This document shows, piece after piece, positions 1 through 8,590 of a stretch of 64,000 bases of DNA (within the stretch, counting starts at the first letter, position 1; each line of letters starts with the position of its first letter). Both the position numbers and the translations under genes were made by a program. Below the pieces are notes generated by a model, which worked only from the letters and a program-made list of their open reading frames with translations, had not been told where the DNA came from and did no database searches. Origin of the DNA: Massilistercora timonensis (lineage in GTDB: Bacteria; Bacillota; Clostridia; Lachnospirales; Lachnospiraceae); contig NZ_LT990039.1 of NCBI RefSeq assembly GCF_900312975.1, positions 1,240,001 through 1,304,000 of the forward strand. The letters are read 5' to 3'.

Positions 1-1618
1 TGGACTCAAACTTGAAGGTCTCTTCCCCGTTGACATCCATGGGCTCGAATTTTACTTTACAGTGTCCGTACTGTCCACGTCCACCAGACTGTTTTGCGTA
101 CTTGCTGTCCACATCCACAGCCTTTGTAAACGCTTCCTTGTATGCAACCTGAGGAGCACCTACATTTGCTTCTACCTTGAACTCACGCAGAAGTCTGTCT
201 ACGATGATCTCCAGGTGAAGCTCGCCCATTCCGGCGATGATGGTCTGTCCAGTCTCCTGGTCAGTGTGCGCGCGGAAGGTTGGGTCTTCTTCTGCCAGTT
301 TCGCAAGGGATTCTCCAAGTTTGCCCTGGGAAGCCTTGGTCTTGGGCTCGATGGCCAGCTCGATAACCGGCTCCGGGAACTCCATGGACTCCAGGATTAC
401 CGGATGCTGCTCGTCACAGATGGTATCACCTGTGGTGGAAAACTTGAATCCGATCGCTGCCGCGATATCTCCGGAGTATACCTTGTCAAGCTCTTGTCTC
501 TTATTGGCGTGCATCTGCAGGATACGTCCCACACGCTCTTTCTTGCCCTTGGTCGCGTTCAGGACGTAGGAACCGGAGTTCACTGTTCCTGAGTAAGCAC
601 GGAAGTAAGCCAGCTTACCAACGAACGGGTCGGTCATGATCTTGAATACGAGAGCGGAGAACGGCTCTTCATCAGAAGAATGTCTCACGATCTCATTTCC
701 ATCCATATCCACACCTTCGATAGGCGGAATATCGGTAGGCGCCGGCATATACTCCAGGATCGCGTCCAGAAGCTTCTGAACACCCTTGTTCCTGTATGCG
801 GAACCGCAGCATACAGGGATTGCCTTACACTCACAGGTAGCCTTTCTCAGCACACGCTTCATGTCTTCGATGGAAGGCTCATTTCCTTCCAGGTATTCCA
901 TCATCAGATCGTCGTCCAGATCACAGATCTTCTCTACCAGCTCGGTACGGTAAAGCTCTGCGTCGTCCTTCATATCCTCCGGAATCTCTCCGATGGTGAT
1001 GTCGTCGCCCTTCTCATCATTGTAAATGTAGGACTGCATCTCCATCAGATCGATGATCCCCTTGAAATCATCTTCCTTGCCGATCGGCAGCTGCAGACAG
1101 ATCGCGTTCTTTCCAAGTCTGGTACGGATCTGCTCTACGGCATTGTAGAAATCGGCGCCAAGAATGTCCATCTTGTTGATGAAAGCCATTCTCGGAACGT
1201 TGTATGTGTCTGCCTGACGCCATACATTTTCAGACTGAGGCTCAACACCGCCCTTGGCGCAGAATACGCCAACCGCGCCGTCCAGTACACGCAGGGAACG
1301 CTCAACCTCTACGGTGAAGTCCACGTGTCCCGGAGTATCAATGATATTGATCCTGTGCTCCAGGGCATCCGGCTTCGGCTTGCCGTTCTCTTCCAGTGTC
1401 CAGTGACAGGTGGTGGCAGCGGAAGTGATCGTGATACCTCTCTCCTGCTCCTGCTCCATCCAGTCCATTGTCGCAGTACCTTCATGAGTATCACCGATCT
1501 TGTAGTTTACGCCGGTATAGTAGAGAATACGCTCTGTCAGCGTAGTCTTGCCGGCATCGATATGAGCCATGATACCAATATTTCTGGTTCTCTCTAATGG
1601 ATATTCTCTTCCAGCCAT
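1..1618 (-). CDS. fusA: Elongation factor G, 3' end beyond window
   Basis: EF-G is the ribosomal translocase GTPase, which moves tRNA-mRNA after peptide transfer and, with RRF, splits ribosomes. The translated first ~539 residues show the GTPase motifs in order: AHIDAGKTT at 18-26, GITIT at 61-65, DTPGHVD at 94-100 and NKMD at 148-151, followed by domain II/III sequence. The family is about 690-700 residues long, so roughly 155-165 C-terminal residues lie outside the window. The start is the ATG at 1616-1618. Its AGGAGG site overlaps the TAG stop of rpsG, which indicates tight translational coupling in the str operon. Identity is certain; only the C-terminus is unseen. Confidence 0.98.
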   Translation of the reverse strand, partial: MAGREYPLERTRNIGIMAHIDAGKTTLTERILYYTGVNYKIGDTHEGTATMDWMEQEQERGITITSAATTCHWTLEENGKPKPDALEHRINIIDTPGHVDFTVEVERSLRVLDGAVGVFCAKGGVEPQSENVWRQADTYNVPRMAFINKMDILGADFYNAVEQIRTRLGKNAICLQLPIGKEDDFKGIIDLMEMQSYIYNDEKGDDITIGEIPEDMKDDAELYRTELVEKICDLDDDLMMEYLEGNEPSIEDMKRVLRKATCECKAIPVCCGSAYRNKGVQKLLDAILEYMPAPTDIPPIEGVDMDGNEIVRHSSDEEPFSALVFKIMTDPFVGKLAYFRAYSGTVNSGSYVLNATKGKKERVGRILQMHANKRQELDKVYSGDIAAAIGFKFSTTGDTICDEQHPVILESMEFPEPVIELAIEPKTKASQGKLGESLAKLAEEDPTFRAHTDQETGQTIIAGMGELHLEIIVDRLLREFKVEANVGAPQVAYKEAFTKAVDVDSKYAKQSGGRGQYGHCKVKFEPMDVNGEETFKFES

Positions 1619-1627
1619 GGTTGCCTC

Positions 1628-2098
1628 CTAGAATCTGTAGTGAGCAAATGCCTTATTTGCTTCAGCCATCTTGTGCATATCTTCTTTTCTCTTCACGGCT
1701 GCGCCAGTGTTGTTGGCTGCATCCATGATCTCGTTCGCCAGTCTCTCCTCCATGGTCTTCTCGCCTCTTGCGCGGGAGAAGTTGGTCAGCCAGCGAAGTG
1801 CAAGTGCCTGTCTTCTGTCAGCTCTAACTTCGATCGGCACCTGATAAGTCGCTCCACCGATTCGTCTTGCCTTTACCTCAAGTACGGGCATGATGTTGTT
1901 CATCGCCTCTTCAAATACTTCGATCGCCGGCTTGCCGGTCTTGTCTGCGACTCTTTCAAACGCTCCGTATACAATCTTCTGAGCGATTCCCTTCTTACCG
2001 TCCAACATGATGTTGTTGATAAGCTTGGTAACCACTTTGTTATTGTACAATGGATCCGCTAATACGTCTCTTTTCTGAGTATGTCCTTTACGTGGCAC
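1628..2098 (-). CDS. rpsG: 30S ribosomal protein S7
   Basis: S7 nucleates assembly of the 30S head and binds the 3' major domain of 16S rRNA. The product is 156 residues, exactly the usual length, and begins [19 protein letters not shown] like other S7 proteins. I chose the GTG at 2096-2098 as the start because GGAGGGAAGG lies just upstream and homologues begin at this point. A longer reading from 2182 would add 28 unrelated residues. The gene lies between rpsL and fusA in the str operon. In enteric bacteria S7 represses its own operon; nothing in this sequence proves that here. Confidence 0.97.
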   Translation of the reverse strand: MPRKGHTQKRDVLADPLYNNKVVTKLINNIMLDGKKGIAQKIVYGAFERVADKTGKPAIEVFEEAMNNIMPVLEVKARRIGGATYQVPIEVRADRRQALALRWLTNFSRARGEKTMEERLANEIMDAANNTGAAVKRKEDMHKMAEANKAFAHYRF

Positions 2099-2229
2099 GG
2101 TCCTTCCCTCCTTAAACATAATGATTAATTCATCGGTACTCACATGTGTCTTTCTGATGATACAGTGTAGTGCACAGGACATACGGTCTATATATCCTGC
2201 AACTTACTTTATCATAGTTCTGTTCGTGA

Positions 2230-2652
2230 TTACTTCTTAGCGTCTTTTGGTCTCTTGGCGCCGTATTTGGAACGGGCCTGTCTTCTCTTGGCAACGCCTG
2301 CCGTATCCAGAGTTCCACGAACGATGTGGTATCTGGTACCCGGAAGGTCCTTTACTCTTCCTCCACGGATCAGAACAACGCTGTGCTCCTGAAGGTTGTG
2401 GCCTTCGCCCGGGATGTAGCTTGTCACTTCGATTCCGTTGGAAAGACGAACTCTGGCGATCTTACGAAGCGCTGAGTTAGGCTTCTTCGGAGTTGCTGTC
2501 TTAACCGCGGTACATACGCCTCTCTTCTGAGGAGCGGACTCGTCGGTCGCTCTCTTTCTCAAAGAGTTGTAGCCTTTCTGAAGTGCCGGAGCTCCAGACT
2601 TCTTAACTGCTGTCTGACGTCCCTTCTTTACTAACTGGTTAAATGTTGGCAT
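2230..2652 (-). CDS. rpsL: 30S ribosomal protein S12
   Basis: S12 sits at the decoding centre and helps control translational accuracy. The 140-residue product contains [11 protein letters not shown], where Lys56/Lys57 correspond to the E. coli K42/K43 positions at which streptomycin-resistance changes occur, and RVKDLPG further on. Both regions have the wild-type, streptomycin-sensitive residues. A GTAGGAGGTGAAAGAGA leader places a strong ribosome site before the ATG. It is the first gene of the str operon and is read from the promoter at 2745-2773. Confidence 0.98.
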   Translation of the reverse strand: MPTFNQLVKKGRQTAVKKSGAPALQKGYNSLRKRATDESAPQKRGVCTAVKTATPKKPNSALRKIARVRLSNGIEVTSYIPGEGHNLQEHSVVLIRGGRVKDLPGTRYHIVRGTLDTAGVAKRRQARSKYGAKRPKDAKK

Positions 2653-2702
2653 TCTCTTTCACCTCCTACAATAATAATAAGTTGCATTCATTTCCGCGAA
2701 AT

Positions 2703-2740
2703 GAGCGCACAAAAAAGATGATGCATCTTTTTGCACGCTC
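2703..2740 (-). promoter_or_regulatory. Stem-loop at the 5' end of the str operon leader
   Basis: Read on the minus strand, GAGCGTGCAAAAAGATG is followed by a CAT loop and CATCTTTTTTGTGCGCTC. The arms pair over 17 positions with two G-U pairs and one bulged U. The predicted transcript start (about 2738) falls in the first bases of the stem, so the mRNA would begin with this hairpin. It could protect the 5' end or act in regulation; the role is inferred. It is not an obvious terminator because the U-run is inside the stem. Confidence 0.7.
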
Positions 2741-2744
2741 AAAT

Positions 2745-2773
2745 AGTTTATTACGTTTCTTCAAGGATGTCAA
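2745..2773 (-). promoter_or_regulatory. Promoter of the str operon (rpsL-rpsG-fusA)
   Basis: The minus strand has TTGACA (2768-2773), a 17-bp spacer and TAAACT (2745-2750), a near-consensus housekeeping sigma-factor promoter about 95 bp upstream of the rpsL start codon. Confidence 0.85.
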
Positions 2774-2790
2774 GGGATTTCGGGCATTTT

Positions 2791-3354
2791 TTACAATCCC
2801 AGGGTGTCCGCGATGGCTCCCATCTCCTCCAGGGCTACATCGATCAGATCGTCCAGGCTTAAGCCTGTGAATTCAATGGCTTCCATATAATCCCGGTTGG
2901 CCCCTTTGGCGAACCGCAGCTCATTGAACCGCTTCATCACGGATTTGTGCTTCACGCTGGCGATCTTCTTGTCCGGATAGATCTGGGCCACCGCCTTCAC
3001 AAAGCCGCTCATGGGATCCGCCGCCAGGATGGCGTACTGCAGGTTGGTCCTGGCCTTCATCCCGCTCTTGGGATTGTGGGCGCAGATGGCGTCGAAGAGC
3101 ACCTGGTCCTCAATGCCCTCTTTCTTCAGGATCTCAACGGAAGTAGGACCGTGAACGCTCATGTCGTGGGCCCAGTCGCACTGCTCCTCGTCCAGATCGT
3201 GGAGCAGTCCCACGATCCCCCAGTACTCTACCTCATCCGGCGCCAGCCGCTTGGCCAGTCCCCGCATGATGGCTTCCACCGCGTAAGAGTGGGTAATGTA
3301 GTTCTCCCCCTCCATGTATTTCATCAAAATCTCATGTGCCTGTTCTCTGTTCAT
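2791..3354 (-). CDS. HD-domain metal-dependent phosphohydrolase
   Basis: The 187-residue protein has an HD-superfamily signature: His22 in THSYAVEAIMR, the His52-Asp53 pair in GLLHDLDEE, and later His residues (AHD, VHG, CAH) plus AADPM. Such proteins bind divalent metal and hydrolyse phosphate esters of nucleotides or other small molecules; the substrate here is unknown. The start is the ATG at 3352-3354, preceded by GAGGAGGAAGGAACG. An upstream reading would add nine acidic residues from within the ribosome-site region. It follows the sugar-binding lipoprotein gene by 43 bp and may share its transcript. Confidence 0.85.
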   Translation of the reverse strand: MNREQAHEILMKYMEGENYITHSYAVEAIMRGLAKRLAPDEVEYWGIVGLLHDLDEEQCDWAHDMSVHGPTSVEILKKEGIEDQVLFDAICAHNPKSGMKARTNLQYAILAADPMSGFVKAVAQIYPDKKIASVKHKSVMKRFNELRFAKGANRDYMEAIEFTGLSLDDLIDVALEEMGAIADTLGL

Positions 3355-3397
3355 CGTTCCTTCCTCCTCATCTTCTCTCATTGCCTTACAGCATCTC

Positions 3398-4600
3398 TTA
3401 ATACAGCATGTTCTGGATCTCTTCGCTCTCCAGGTTGTCCGGCGTCAACCACACATACCCGGTATTGACATAAGCCTCATTATTCAGGTCACAGGCCGCC
3501 CGGGCCGCCGCGATCACCGCCGCGTATCCCATGCCGAAGGGATTCTGCACCACAAGGCCGTCGATCTTGCCTTCCTCCATGGCAGCCACTTCTTCTTCCT
3601 CCGCGTCAAAGCCCATCACTGCCACATCCTCTTTCTCCAGCCGGTCCAGGGTCTCCATGATCAGTTCCACCGACTCTCCGCTGACTCCATAGCAGCCCTT
3701 CAGATCCGGATATTTGGCAAAAAGGTAATCCATGATGTCTTCTTCCGTGATCTCTTCCGCCGTCACCTCCTGAGGATCTTCCGCCTCTTCCCCTCTCTGA
3801 TATGTACCGGCCTTGATCTCTCCTGCCACCGTCTCCTGCATCTCTTCCATCTGATCACTGTAATAGGTAGAAACTACCTGGATCTCCGGATAGTCCTTCT
3901 CCAGCTGTTTTACGAAGCTGTTCACCCTTGTCAGCACCGACTGGGACTTGGAATCCGGGGCAAAGACTGCGATCTGCCCTTTCCCCTCAAGAAGCTCTCC
4001 CATCTGTCCCGCCGCATAGGCCGCTGCCTCAGCGTTATCTGTGGAAACCGTGGCCATCAGGCCCTGATAGTCACTGCCAGAGTCGAAAGCCACCACCGGG
4101 ATGTCACTTTCCGCCGCCAGGTCGAACTGTACCTCGCAGGCCTGCATATCAGCAATAGAGATCCCCAGCGCCACCGGATACCGGTCCAGTTCTTCATCCA
4201 GGATGCTTACCTGCTCGTCCACGTCATCACTCTTGGCCGGTCCGCTGTAGGTGACTTTGATCTCATCATCCCCTTCATATCCCAGTTCCTTGTTGATATC
4301 CTCCGCCGCCTGCAGGGCGCCTTCCTTCACTGCGTCCCAGTACTGGCCGCCATCGCTCTTCCCGATAATGGAGATGTAGGATCCCTTCTCCAGGGCAAGT
4401 CCCTGGGCGTTCCCGTAGGCCGCCGGGTCGATCACATCCAGCTTCGCCTGGTACGCCGGGCCCTCGTCCACCGTCTCTTCCTGTTCTGCCCCGGCGCCCG
4501 TCGTATCTTCCTTATCTGTCCCGCCGTTCGCGGGAGCACAGGCTCCCAGCACCAGAGACAGGCTCAAAAGCAGCGCCATCAGACTCCATTTCTTCTTCAT
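3398..4600 (-). CDS. Periplasmic-binding-protein-type sugar-binding lipoprotein
   Basis: The 400-residue product begins MKKKWSLMALLLSLSLVLGAC, a type II signal peptide with a lipobox ending at Cys21. It is therefore a lipoprotein anchored outside the membrane. The rest resembles the LacI/ribose-binding fold of peripheral substrate-binding proteins: YISIIGKSDGGQYW, SISIADMQACE, VAFDSGSDYQG and AVMGFDAEEEE are typical strands and hinge segments. No permease or ATPase gene is adjacent, so it is an orphan binding protein or a sensor input domain. The start is the internal ATG at 4598-4600 behind a GGGAG site. The ligand cannot be read from the sequence. Confidence 0.85.
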   Translation of the reverse strand: MKKKWSLMALLLSLSLVLGACAPANGGTDKEDTTGAGAEQEETVDEGPAYQAKLDVIDPAAYGNAQGLALEKGSYISIIGKSDGGQYWDAVKEGALQAAEDINKELGYEGDDEIKVTYSGPAKSDDVDEQVSILDEELDRYPVALGISIADMQACEVQFDLAAESDIPVVAFDSGSDYQGLMATVSTDNAEAAAYAAGQMGELLEGKGQIAVFAPDSKSQSVLTRVNSFVKQLEKDYPEIQVVSTYYSDQMEEMQETVAGEIKAGTYQRGEEAEDPQEVTAEEITEEDIMDYLFAKYPDLKGCYGVSGESVELIMETLDRLEKEDVAVMGFDAEEEEVAAMEEGKIDGLVVQNPFGMGYAAVIAAARAACDLNNEAYVNTGYVWLTPDNLESEEIQNMLY

Positions 4601-4738
4601 AACACAAACACTCCCGATTAATTCCGAATCTTTCTGTATCTGAAACCAAGAACTACTATACACCAATTCGGTGAAAAATTGTTGAAAAAAATCTTAAATT
4701 TTTCTACTGTTTTTTTTCATGTGCACTTTCAAAGTCCC

Positions 4739-4767
4739 TTGTATATTTCGCCCTTTTGTATTATGAT
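4739..4767 (+). promoter_or_regulatory. Promoter of the ferredoxin gene
   Basis: TTGTAT (4739-4744), a 17-bp spacer and TATGAT (4762-4767) stand about 30 bp before the ferredoxin start, with AAAGGAGGT between. Confidence 0.7.
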
Positions 4768-4798
4768 ATGGATAAAGTAAAAAAGGAGGTACATACCA

Positions 4799-4969
4799 AT
4801 GGCACATGTAATTAGCGATGAATGTGTAAGCTGTGGAACATGCGAGGCTGAATGTCCAGTAGGCGCTATCTCTCAGGGCGCAGATCACTACGAGATCGAT
4901 GCGGATACCTGTGTAGACTGCGGCGCATGCGCTTCTGTATGTCCTACAGGAGCGATCTCTGAGGGTTAA
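4799..4969 (+). CDS. Small 2[4Fe-4S] ferredoxin
   Basis: This 56-residue protein starts MAHVISDECVSCGTCEAECP and has a second motif of the form CVDCGACASVC followed by P. The two CxxCxxCxxxCP motifs hold two [4Fe-4S] clusters, as in the clostridial electron-carrier ferredoxins that serve pyruvate:ferredoxin oxidoreductase, hydrogenases and Rnf. Length and motif spacing match the family exactly. It is monocistronic: its own promoter and an AAAGGAGGT site precede it and a strong terminator follows. It lies divergent from the lipoprotein gene. Confidence 0.97.
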   Translation: MAHVISDECVSCGTCEAECPVGAISQGADHYEIDADTCVDCGACASVCPTGAISEG

Positions 4970-5032
4970 TCAATATAGATCAGGGATTCCTGTATTTACG
5001 GAAGCAAAAGGGCTTTAAAAAGCCCGTGGCTA

Positions 5033-5078
5033 AGAATCGCCAGGACCGGTTTTGCCGGTTCTGGCGATTCTGTTTTTT
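5033..5078 (+). terminator. Intrinsic terminator after the ferredoxin gene
   Basis: AGAATCGCCAGGACCGG pairs with CCGGTTCTGGCGATTCT over 17 bp with one G-U and a TTTTG loop, followed by GTTTTTT. A smaller GGGCTTTAAAAAGCCC hairpin (5010-5025) stands just before it. Confidence 0.9.
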
Positions 5079-5109
5079 CATCTTCTGATCTAAAAAGACA
5101 CGCTGTGAA

Positions 5110-6573
5110 TTATCCCGCGAAAAATCCGTTGATGGAATCAATGATCTCTCCTGTCTCTTTGACTGGTTTTGTCATAAGGCTCACCACCACAAACAGGATC
5201 AATGCCGCTCCCAGTCCCCAGACTCCCGCCATAATCCCAAATGGATTCGGGATCACGAAGGTAGTAAAGAGCATGATCGCCTCACCGACACAGATGCTGC
5301 TGACCGCCGCCGCGGGTGTTGACTTCTTCCAGTATACGCCTCCCAGCATGGCCGGCGCCAGCGCCGCCACGCCTCCATTGGCCAGCGCCAGGATGTCGCT
5401 GATCAGTCCCGGCCGCATCAAAGCCACGATCACCGATAAAAAGCCAAAGATCAGCGTACCCAATCTTGCCACTTTATACTGCTGATATTCCGTCGCTTCT
5501 TTATTCACGTAGGTTTTATAAACATCCGTAGATACCATGGTGCTGACCGCGTGAAGCTGGGAATCTCCCGTAGACATGGAGGCGGCCAGCGCCCCGGAGA
5601 TTACCAGCGCCGCGAACACGATAGGCGTGTACTTTAAAAGCATCTCCGGGAAAACGGTATCCGGTGACGCCAGATCCGGCATGAGCAAATTTCCGATCAT
5701 CCCCACCGCCGGCGTGAAGATATAAATAGAAGTCAGATAAATCGAGGAAAACACGGAGGACCACTTTAAGACCTTCAAGGATTTTCCCGAGAAAAACCGA
5801 AGTGTTACATGGGGGAACATCATCATTCCAATGGTCACTACCACCCATCTGGAAATCCAGTCCGCCGGCGTTACCACTCCCCGAGGCCCCGGCAGCGTCA
5901 AAAGCTCCGGCATCGCCTGATGGATGGCCTCATAGGCGCCGCTAATGCTCCCGTAATTCTGGGTCACGATGATATAGGAGCCGATCACCATGCCGATCCA
6001 CATAAAAACGCCCTGCGCCGCATCCGTGATGGCCACGCCTTTCATTCCGCCCATCCAGACCAGGATGATCATGATCGCGAAGAACATGATCGTTCCAAAC
6101 GCATAGCTCAGCTTTCCGCCGCTGATCACTTCAAAAATATATCCGGAGCCGATGGCCTGCATCGCCACATACGGCACCGTGAACACCAGGGCGATGATGG
6201 TGACCAAAAGGCCGATAGTCTTATTCTGGTACACATCGCTGATATACTGCGACATGGAAATGTAGCCTCTGGTTTTTCCCAGATACCAAAACCGCCTTCC
6301 GATGACCCAGAACATTACGCCCGGGAATACGGTCCAGATCCCATTGACCCACCAGCCGACGCCGTTATTATATACGAAGCCGCTGGCGCCCAGGAAGGCG
6401 TAAGAGCTGTGGTAGGTCGCGCTGAACGTCAAAGTCAGCACAAAAACACCAAGGGAGCTTCCGGCCGTGGCAAAATCTTTGATGTTTTTCTTATCCTGCC
6501 TGGAAGCGTAAAACGCGATCCCCAGCAGGGACAAAGTGTAAATTCCAAGAATGATCAATCCTACATTACTCAC
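5110..6573 (-). CDS. Sodium:solute symporter family transporter
   Basis: The 487-residue protein is hydrophobic throughout, with about 13 membrane helices, and has the SSS pattern: an N-terminal LGIYTLSLLGIAFYASR helix, then FATAGSSLGVFVLTLTFSA, YISMSQYISDVY and ALVISGALAASMSTGDSQL. SSS members couple Na+ entry to uptake of sugars, amino acids, carboxylates or vitamins. The start is a GTG at 6571-6573 preceded by GGAGGG. It overlaps the end of the small upstream gene by 8 bp, so the two are translationally coupled. With the creatininase-family gene it forms an uptake-plus-hydrolysis operon; the substrate is unknown. Confidence 0.9.
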   Translation of the reverse strand: MSNVGLIILGIYTLSLLGIAFYASRQDKKNIKDFATAGSSLGVFVLTLTFSATYHSSYAFLGASGFVYNNGVGWWVNGIWTVFPGVMFWVIGRRFWYLGKTRGYISMSQYISDVYQNKTIGLLVTIIALVFTVPYVAMQAIGSGYIFEVISGGKLSYAFGTIMFFAIMIILVWMGGMKGVAITDAAQGVFMWIGMVIGSYIIVTQNYGSISGAYEAIHQAMPELLTLPGPRGVVTPADWISRWVVVTIGMMMFPHVTLRFFSGKSLKVLKWSSVFSSIYLTSIYIFTPAVGMIGNLLMPDLASPDTVFPEMLLKYTPIVFAALVISGALAASMSTGDSQLHAVSTMVSTDVYKTYVNKEATEYQQYKVARLGTLIFGFLSVIVALMRPGLISDILALANGGVAALAPAMLGGVYWKKSTPAAAVSSICVGEAIMLFTTFVIPNPFGIMAGVWGLGAALILFVVVSLMTKPVKETGEIIDSINGFFAG

Positions 6574-6820
6574 GGTCTGTTCCCTCCTTTACATCGTCAT
6601 AATCCTTTTTCCACGCTTTGATCTTCAGCACTCCCACAAGGAACGCCACGATCGCCGCCGCATACCAGACATCGAGCCAGACCAGCAACGTTGGCCAGCC
6701 CAGAACAAAAGGATGGGTCTTTGCGAAATCACTGACCAGATTTACGATCGGAGGATTGACCATGATCAGCACAAGAATAAAGATCCCATATACGATTTTT
6801 TCACCCTTTGACAATCTCAT
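6566..6820 (-). CDS. Small two-helix membrane protein (DUF3311-like)
   Basis: This 84-residue protein has two predicted membrane helices (about residues 9-28 and 40-66) with NPPIVNLVSD after the first and GWPTLLVWLDVWY leading into the second. The Pro-Pro and Gly-x-Pro…Trp pattern is like DUF3311 proteins, which usually precede sodium:solute symporter genes and may be accessory subunits. It lies 35 bp after the creatininase-family gene and overlaps the symporter start by 8 bp. The ATG has GGAGAGAAAGAT before it. The family assignment is from pattern memory and moderate. Confidence 0.7.
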   Translation of the reverse strand: MRLSKGEKIVYGIFILVLIMVNPPIVNLVSDFAKTHPFVLGWPTLLVWLDVWYAAAIVAFLVGVLKIKAWKKDYDDVKEGTDRE

Positions 6821-6855
6821 ATCTTTCTCTCCTTCCTTATTTTCTCCGCCCTCTG

Positions 6856-7626
6856 TCAGTCTTCCTGCATTTTCCGGATCACACGAACCAGCCGCTCTAC
6901 CAGATGCTCATGATATTTTCTCCCCTTCTCCGCATCCGACTTGGTGGGTTCTCCCGTCGTCCCTCCAGCAATCTTGGCGTTTTTCTCCGCATGCTCATAG
7001 GTGCTGGGAACATAGCATAAGGTATCATGAGTAAACGCCGGATCCACGGAATACAGCTCTGCCGGTTTAATCGGATTGTCCTTCGCCAGTTCTAAGTGGA
7101 CCAGATCCGGATAGCGATACAGCATGTGGGACGTCTCCACTTCTTCCGCATGTCCGACCTCTCCAAATCCCAGTTCTCCCACAATATCTTTTGACATATA
7201 GGCCGGATCAAAAATTTTGACGGCAGCCCCTACTTCCCGCTGAATCTTCTCGGCCGCCATCTGCATCCAAATCACATTTACAATACGGTGCCCGTTGATC
7301 ATTATAATCTTGTCAAATCCATGCTTCTTCAGGGAAGCCGCGATATCATAGACCAGTCCCATCAGGATTTCCGGGCGGATGGTGATTGTTCCCGGAAGCA
7401 CCATGTGATGAGGACTCCATCCGAACCATACCGGCGGGACCACCGCGGCCTTTGTCTTCTCGGCCGCCTCTTCCGCCAGCGTGATCGCCACGTAGCTGTC
7501 TGTGCCAAGAGGCATGTGATATCCGTGCTGCTCCACACTTCCGACCGGAAGGATCGCTACCCCTTTGCTTTCTTTAACCAATTCCTGCGCTTCTTTCCAA
7601 CATTTTTCCTGCAGCCATTGACTCAT
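6856..7626 (-). CDS. Creatininase-family amidohydrolase
   Basis: The 256-residue product has the family's metal-site motifs: EQHG in GSVEQHGYHMPLGTDSY (Glu, His and Asp ligands), INGH and GHAEEVETSHML. Members hydrolyse creatinine, formamides, formamidopyrimidines or cyclic keto-inositol compounds. The usual NGHGGN loop reads NGHRIVN here, which argues for a substrate other than creatinine. I chose the ATG at 7624-7626 because GGAGGTG lies seven bases before it; a TTG at 7641 would overlap that site. It is first in an operon with the DUF3311-like and symporter genes, and divergent from a Crp/Fnr regulator that probably controls it. Confidence 0.88.
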   Translation of the reverse strand: MSQWLQEKCWKEAQELVKESKGVAILPVGSVEQHGYHMPLGTDSYVAITLAEEAAEKTKAAVVPPVWFGWSPHHMVLPGTITIRPEILMGLVYDIAASLKKHGFDKIIMINGHRIVNVIWMQMAAEKIQREVGAAVKIFDPAYMSKDIVGELGFGEVGHAEEVETSHMLYRYPDLVHLELAKDNPIKPAELYSVDPAFTHDTLCYVPSTYEHAEKNAKIAGGTTGEPTKSDAEKGRKYHEHLVERLVRVIRKMQED

Positions 7627-7666
7627 GTCAAACACCTCCAAATTTTCTGTTATTTCGTTTTGCTTT

Positions 7667-7695
7667 CTATTAATTTAACAAATATTTTTCCACAA
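7667..7695 (-). promoter_or_regulatory. Probable promoter of the creatininase-symporter operon
   Basis: The minus strand has TTGTGG (7690-7695), a 17-bp spacer and TAATAG (7667-7672). The CRP-like palindrome lies just upstream of the -35, a usual place for an activator. Confidence 0.55.
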
Positions 7696-7698
7696 AAA

Positions 7699-7714
7699 TG
7701 TGTTCTGCGACACA
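7699..7714. promoter_or_regulatory. CRP/FNR-type palindromic operator
   Basis: TGTGT-TCTGCG-ACACA is a perfect 5-6-5 inverted repeat of the Crp type (compare TGTGA-N6-TCACA). With flanks the arms extend to AAAATGTGT and ACACAATTT with one mismatch. It lies between the creatininase operon and the divergent Crp/Fnr gene, so that regulator is the likely ligand. Confidence 0.7.
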
Positions 7715-7757
7715 ATTTCCAGCCATTTTCTTTTTTTCGCCGCTTTTTTTGCCACTG

Positions 7758-7786
7758 TTGAAAACTCGCATTTTTCATACTATAAT
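7758..7786 (+). promoter_or_regulatory. Promoter of the Crp/Fnr regulator gene
   Basis: TTGAAA (7758-7763), a 17-bp spacer and a perfect TATAAT (7781-7786) stand 35 bp before the start codon. Confidence 0.85.
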
Positions 7787-7821
7787 GGTAAAAATCGCGT
7801 AATTCCTTAAGGAGGTGTCTC

Positions 7822-8454
7822 ATGAGATCCTATCGTCAAAAAAATCTGGAAGCCTTTTCCCATCTTGGCGTTAGCAAAGAATTTCCCTCCAAAACCATTT
7901 TGGAAGCCAGCGGAAAGCCGAAAGCTTATGTTTATCTCCTTCTGCATGGAGCTGTCCGGCAATATTTCATCGCTCCCGACGGCACGGAAAAGACGCTTCT
8001 CCTCCTGTCACGCGGCGACCTTTTTGGCGAGATCACAGGCTTACAACAGGACTGTGATCAAGTATTTACCCAGTCCCTGTCCCCTGTATCTGTCTGTCAG
8101 ATCCCGATCAAAGATTTTATTATTCTTCTTCAGAAGGACAGCTCTGTTTCCTATGCTGTCAATCAAATGCTGTCCTACAAATTCCGGATCCTCATGGCAC
8201 AATTACAGGACTCTTCCTTTTGCGATGCTGGAGAACGACTGAAAAATCTTCTTTTGCGCCTGTCCTCCCAGCAGGGAATACCGACAAAATATGGCATCCA
8301 AATCCCCTACCGCTATACCCACGAAGAGCTGGCCGGAATGATTTCCTCCACCCGAAGCACTGTATCGAGGAAAATGAAACTCTTACAGGAAGAAGGCTTC
8401 CTAACTGTCCGCAAACGTTGCCTTTATATTCATCCGCCCGCAAAAATCGAGTAA
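7822..8454 (+). CDS. Crp/Fnr-family transcription regulator
   Basis: The 210-residue protein has an N-terminal cyclic-nucleotide-binding-type barrel (about residues 20-125, with LLHGAVRQYFIAPDGTEKTL and GDLFGEITGL). The dimer helix follows. A C-terminal winged helix near residues 165-195 contains YTHEELAGMISSTRSTVSRKM, a standard Crp recognition-helix region. No FNR-type N-terminal cysteine cluster is visible, so it probably senses a small molecule. AAGGAGGTGTCTC precedes the ATG. It is divergent from the creatininase operon across 195 bp with a CRP-like palindrome, so local activation and self-regulation are likely. Confidence 0.92.
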   Translation: MRSYRQKNLEAFSHLGVSKEFPSKTILEASGKPKAYVYLLLHGAVRQYFIAPDGTEKTLLLLSRGDLFGEITGLQQDCDQVFTQSLSPVSVCQIPIKDFIILLQKDSSVSYAVNQMLSYKFRILMAQLQDSSFCDAGERLKNLLLRLSSQQGIPTKYGIQIPYRYTHEELAGMISSTRSTVSRKMKLLQEEGFLTVRKRCLYIHPPAKIE

Positions 8455-8556
8455 GATGGAAGGAGCCGTCCCGTCCGCCAGTAGGCTTTCCATCTGCCGG
8501 GCAGATTTGGAACTTTCATCCTTAGAAAACGTGCGTTGCCAAGCGCATCATTAATT

Positions 8557-8590
8557 GAGGACGGGAGAAACTTAAGTTTCCCCCGTCCTC
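8557..8590. terminator. Loopless palindrome between convergent genes
   Basis: GAGGACGGGAGAAACTT abuts AAGTTTCCCCCGTCCTC, giving 17-nt arms with one mismatch. It includes the last codons and the stop of the amidase gene. A bidirectional terminator or transcript-end stabiliser is plausible, but no T-tract follows on either strand. Confidence 0.45.

Noticed and set aside
3314-4621. A 435-codon open frame opposite the sugar-binding lipoprotein
   Set aside because: Antisense shadow; the minus-strand protein has a signal peptide and a recognisable fold.
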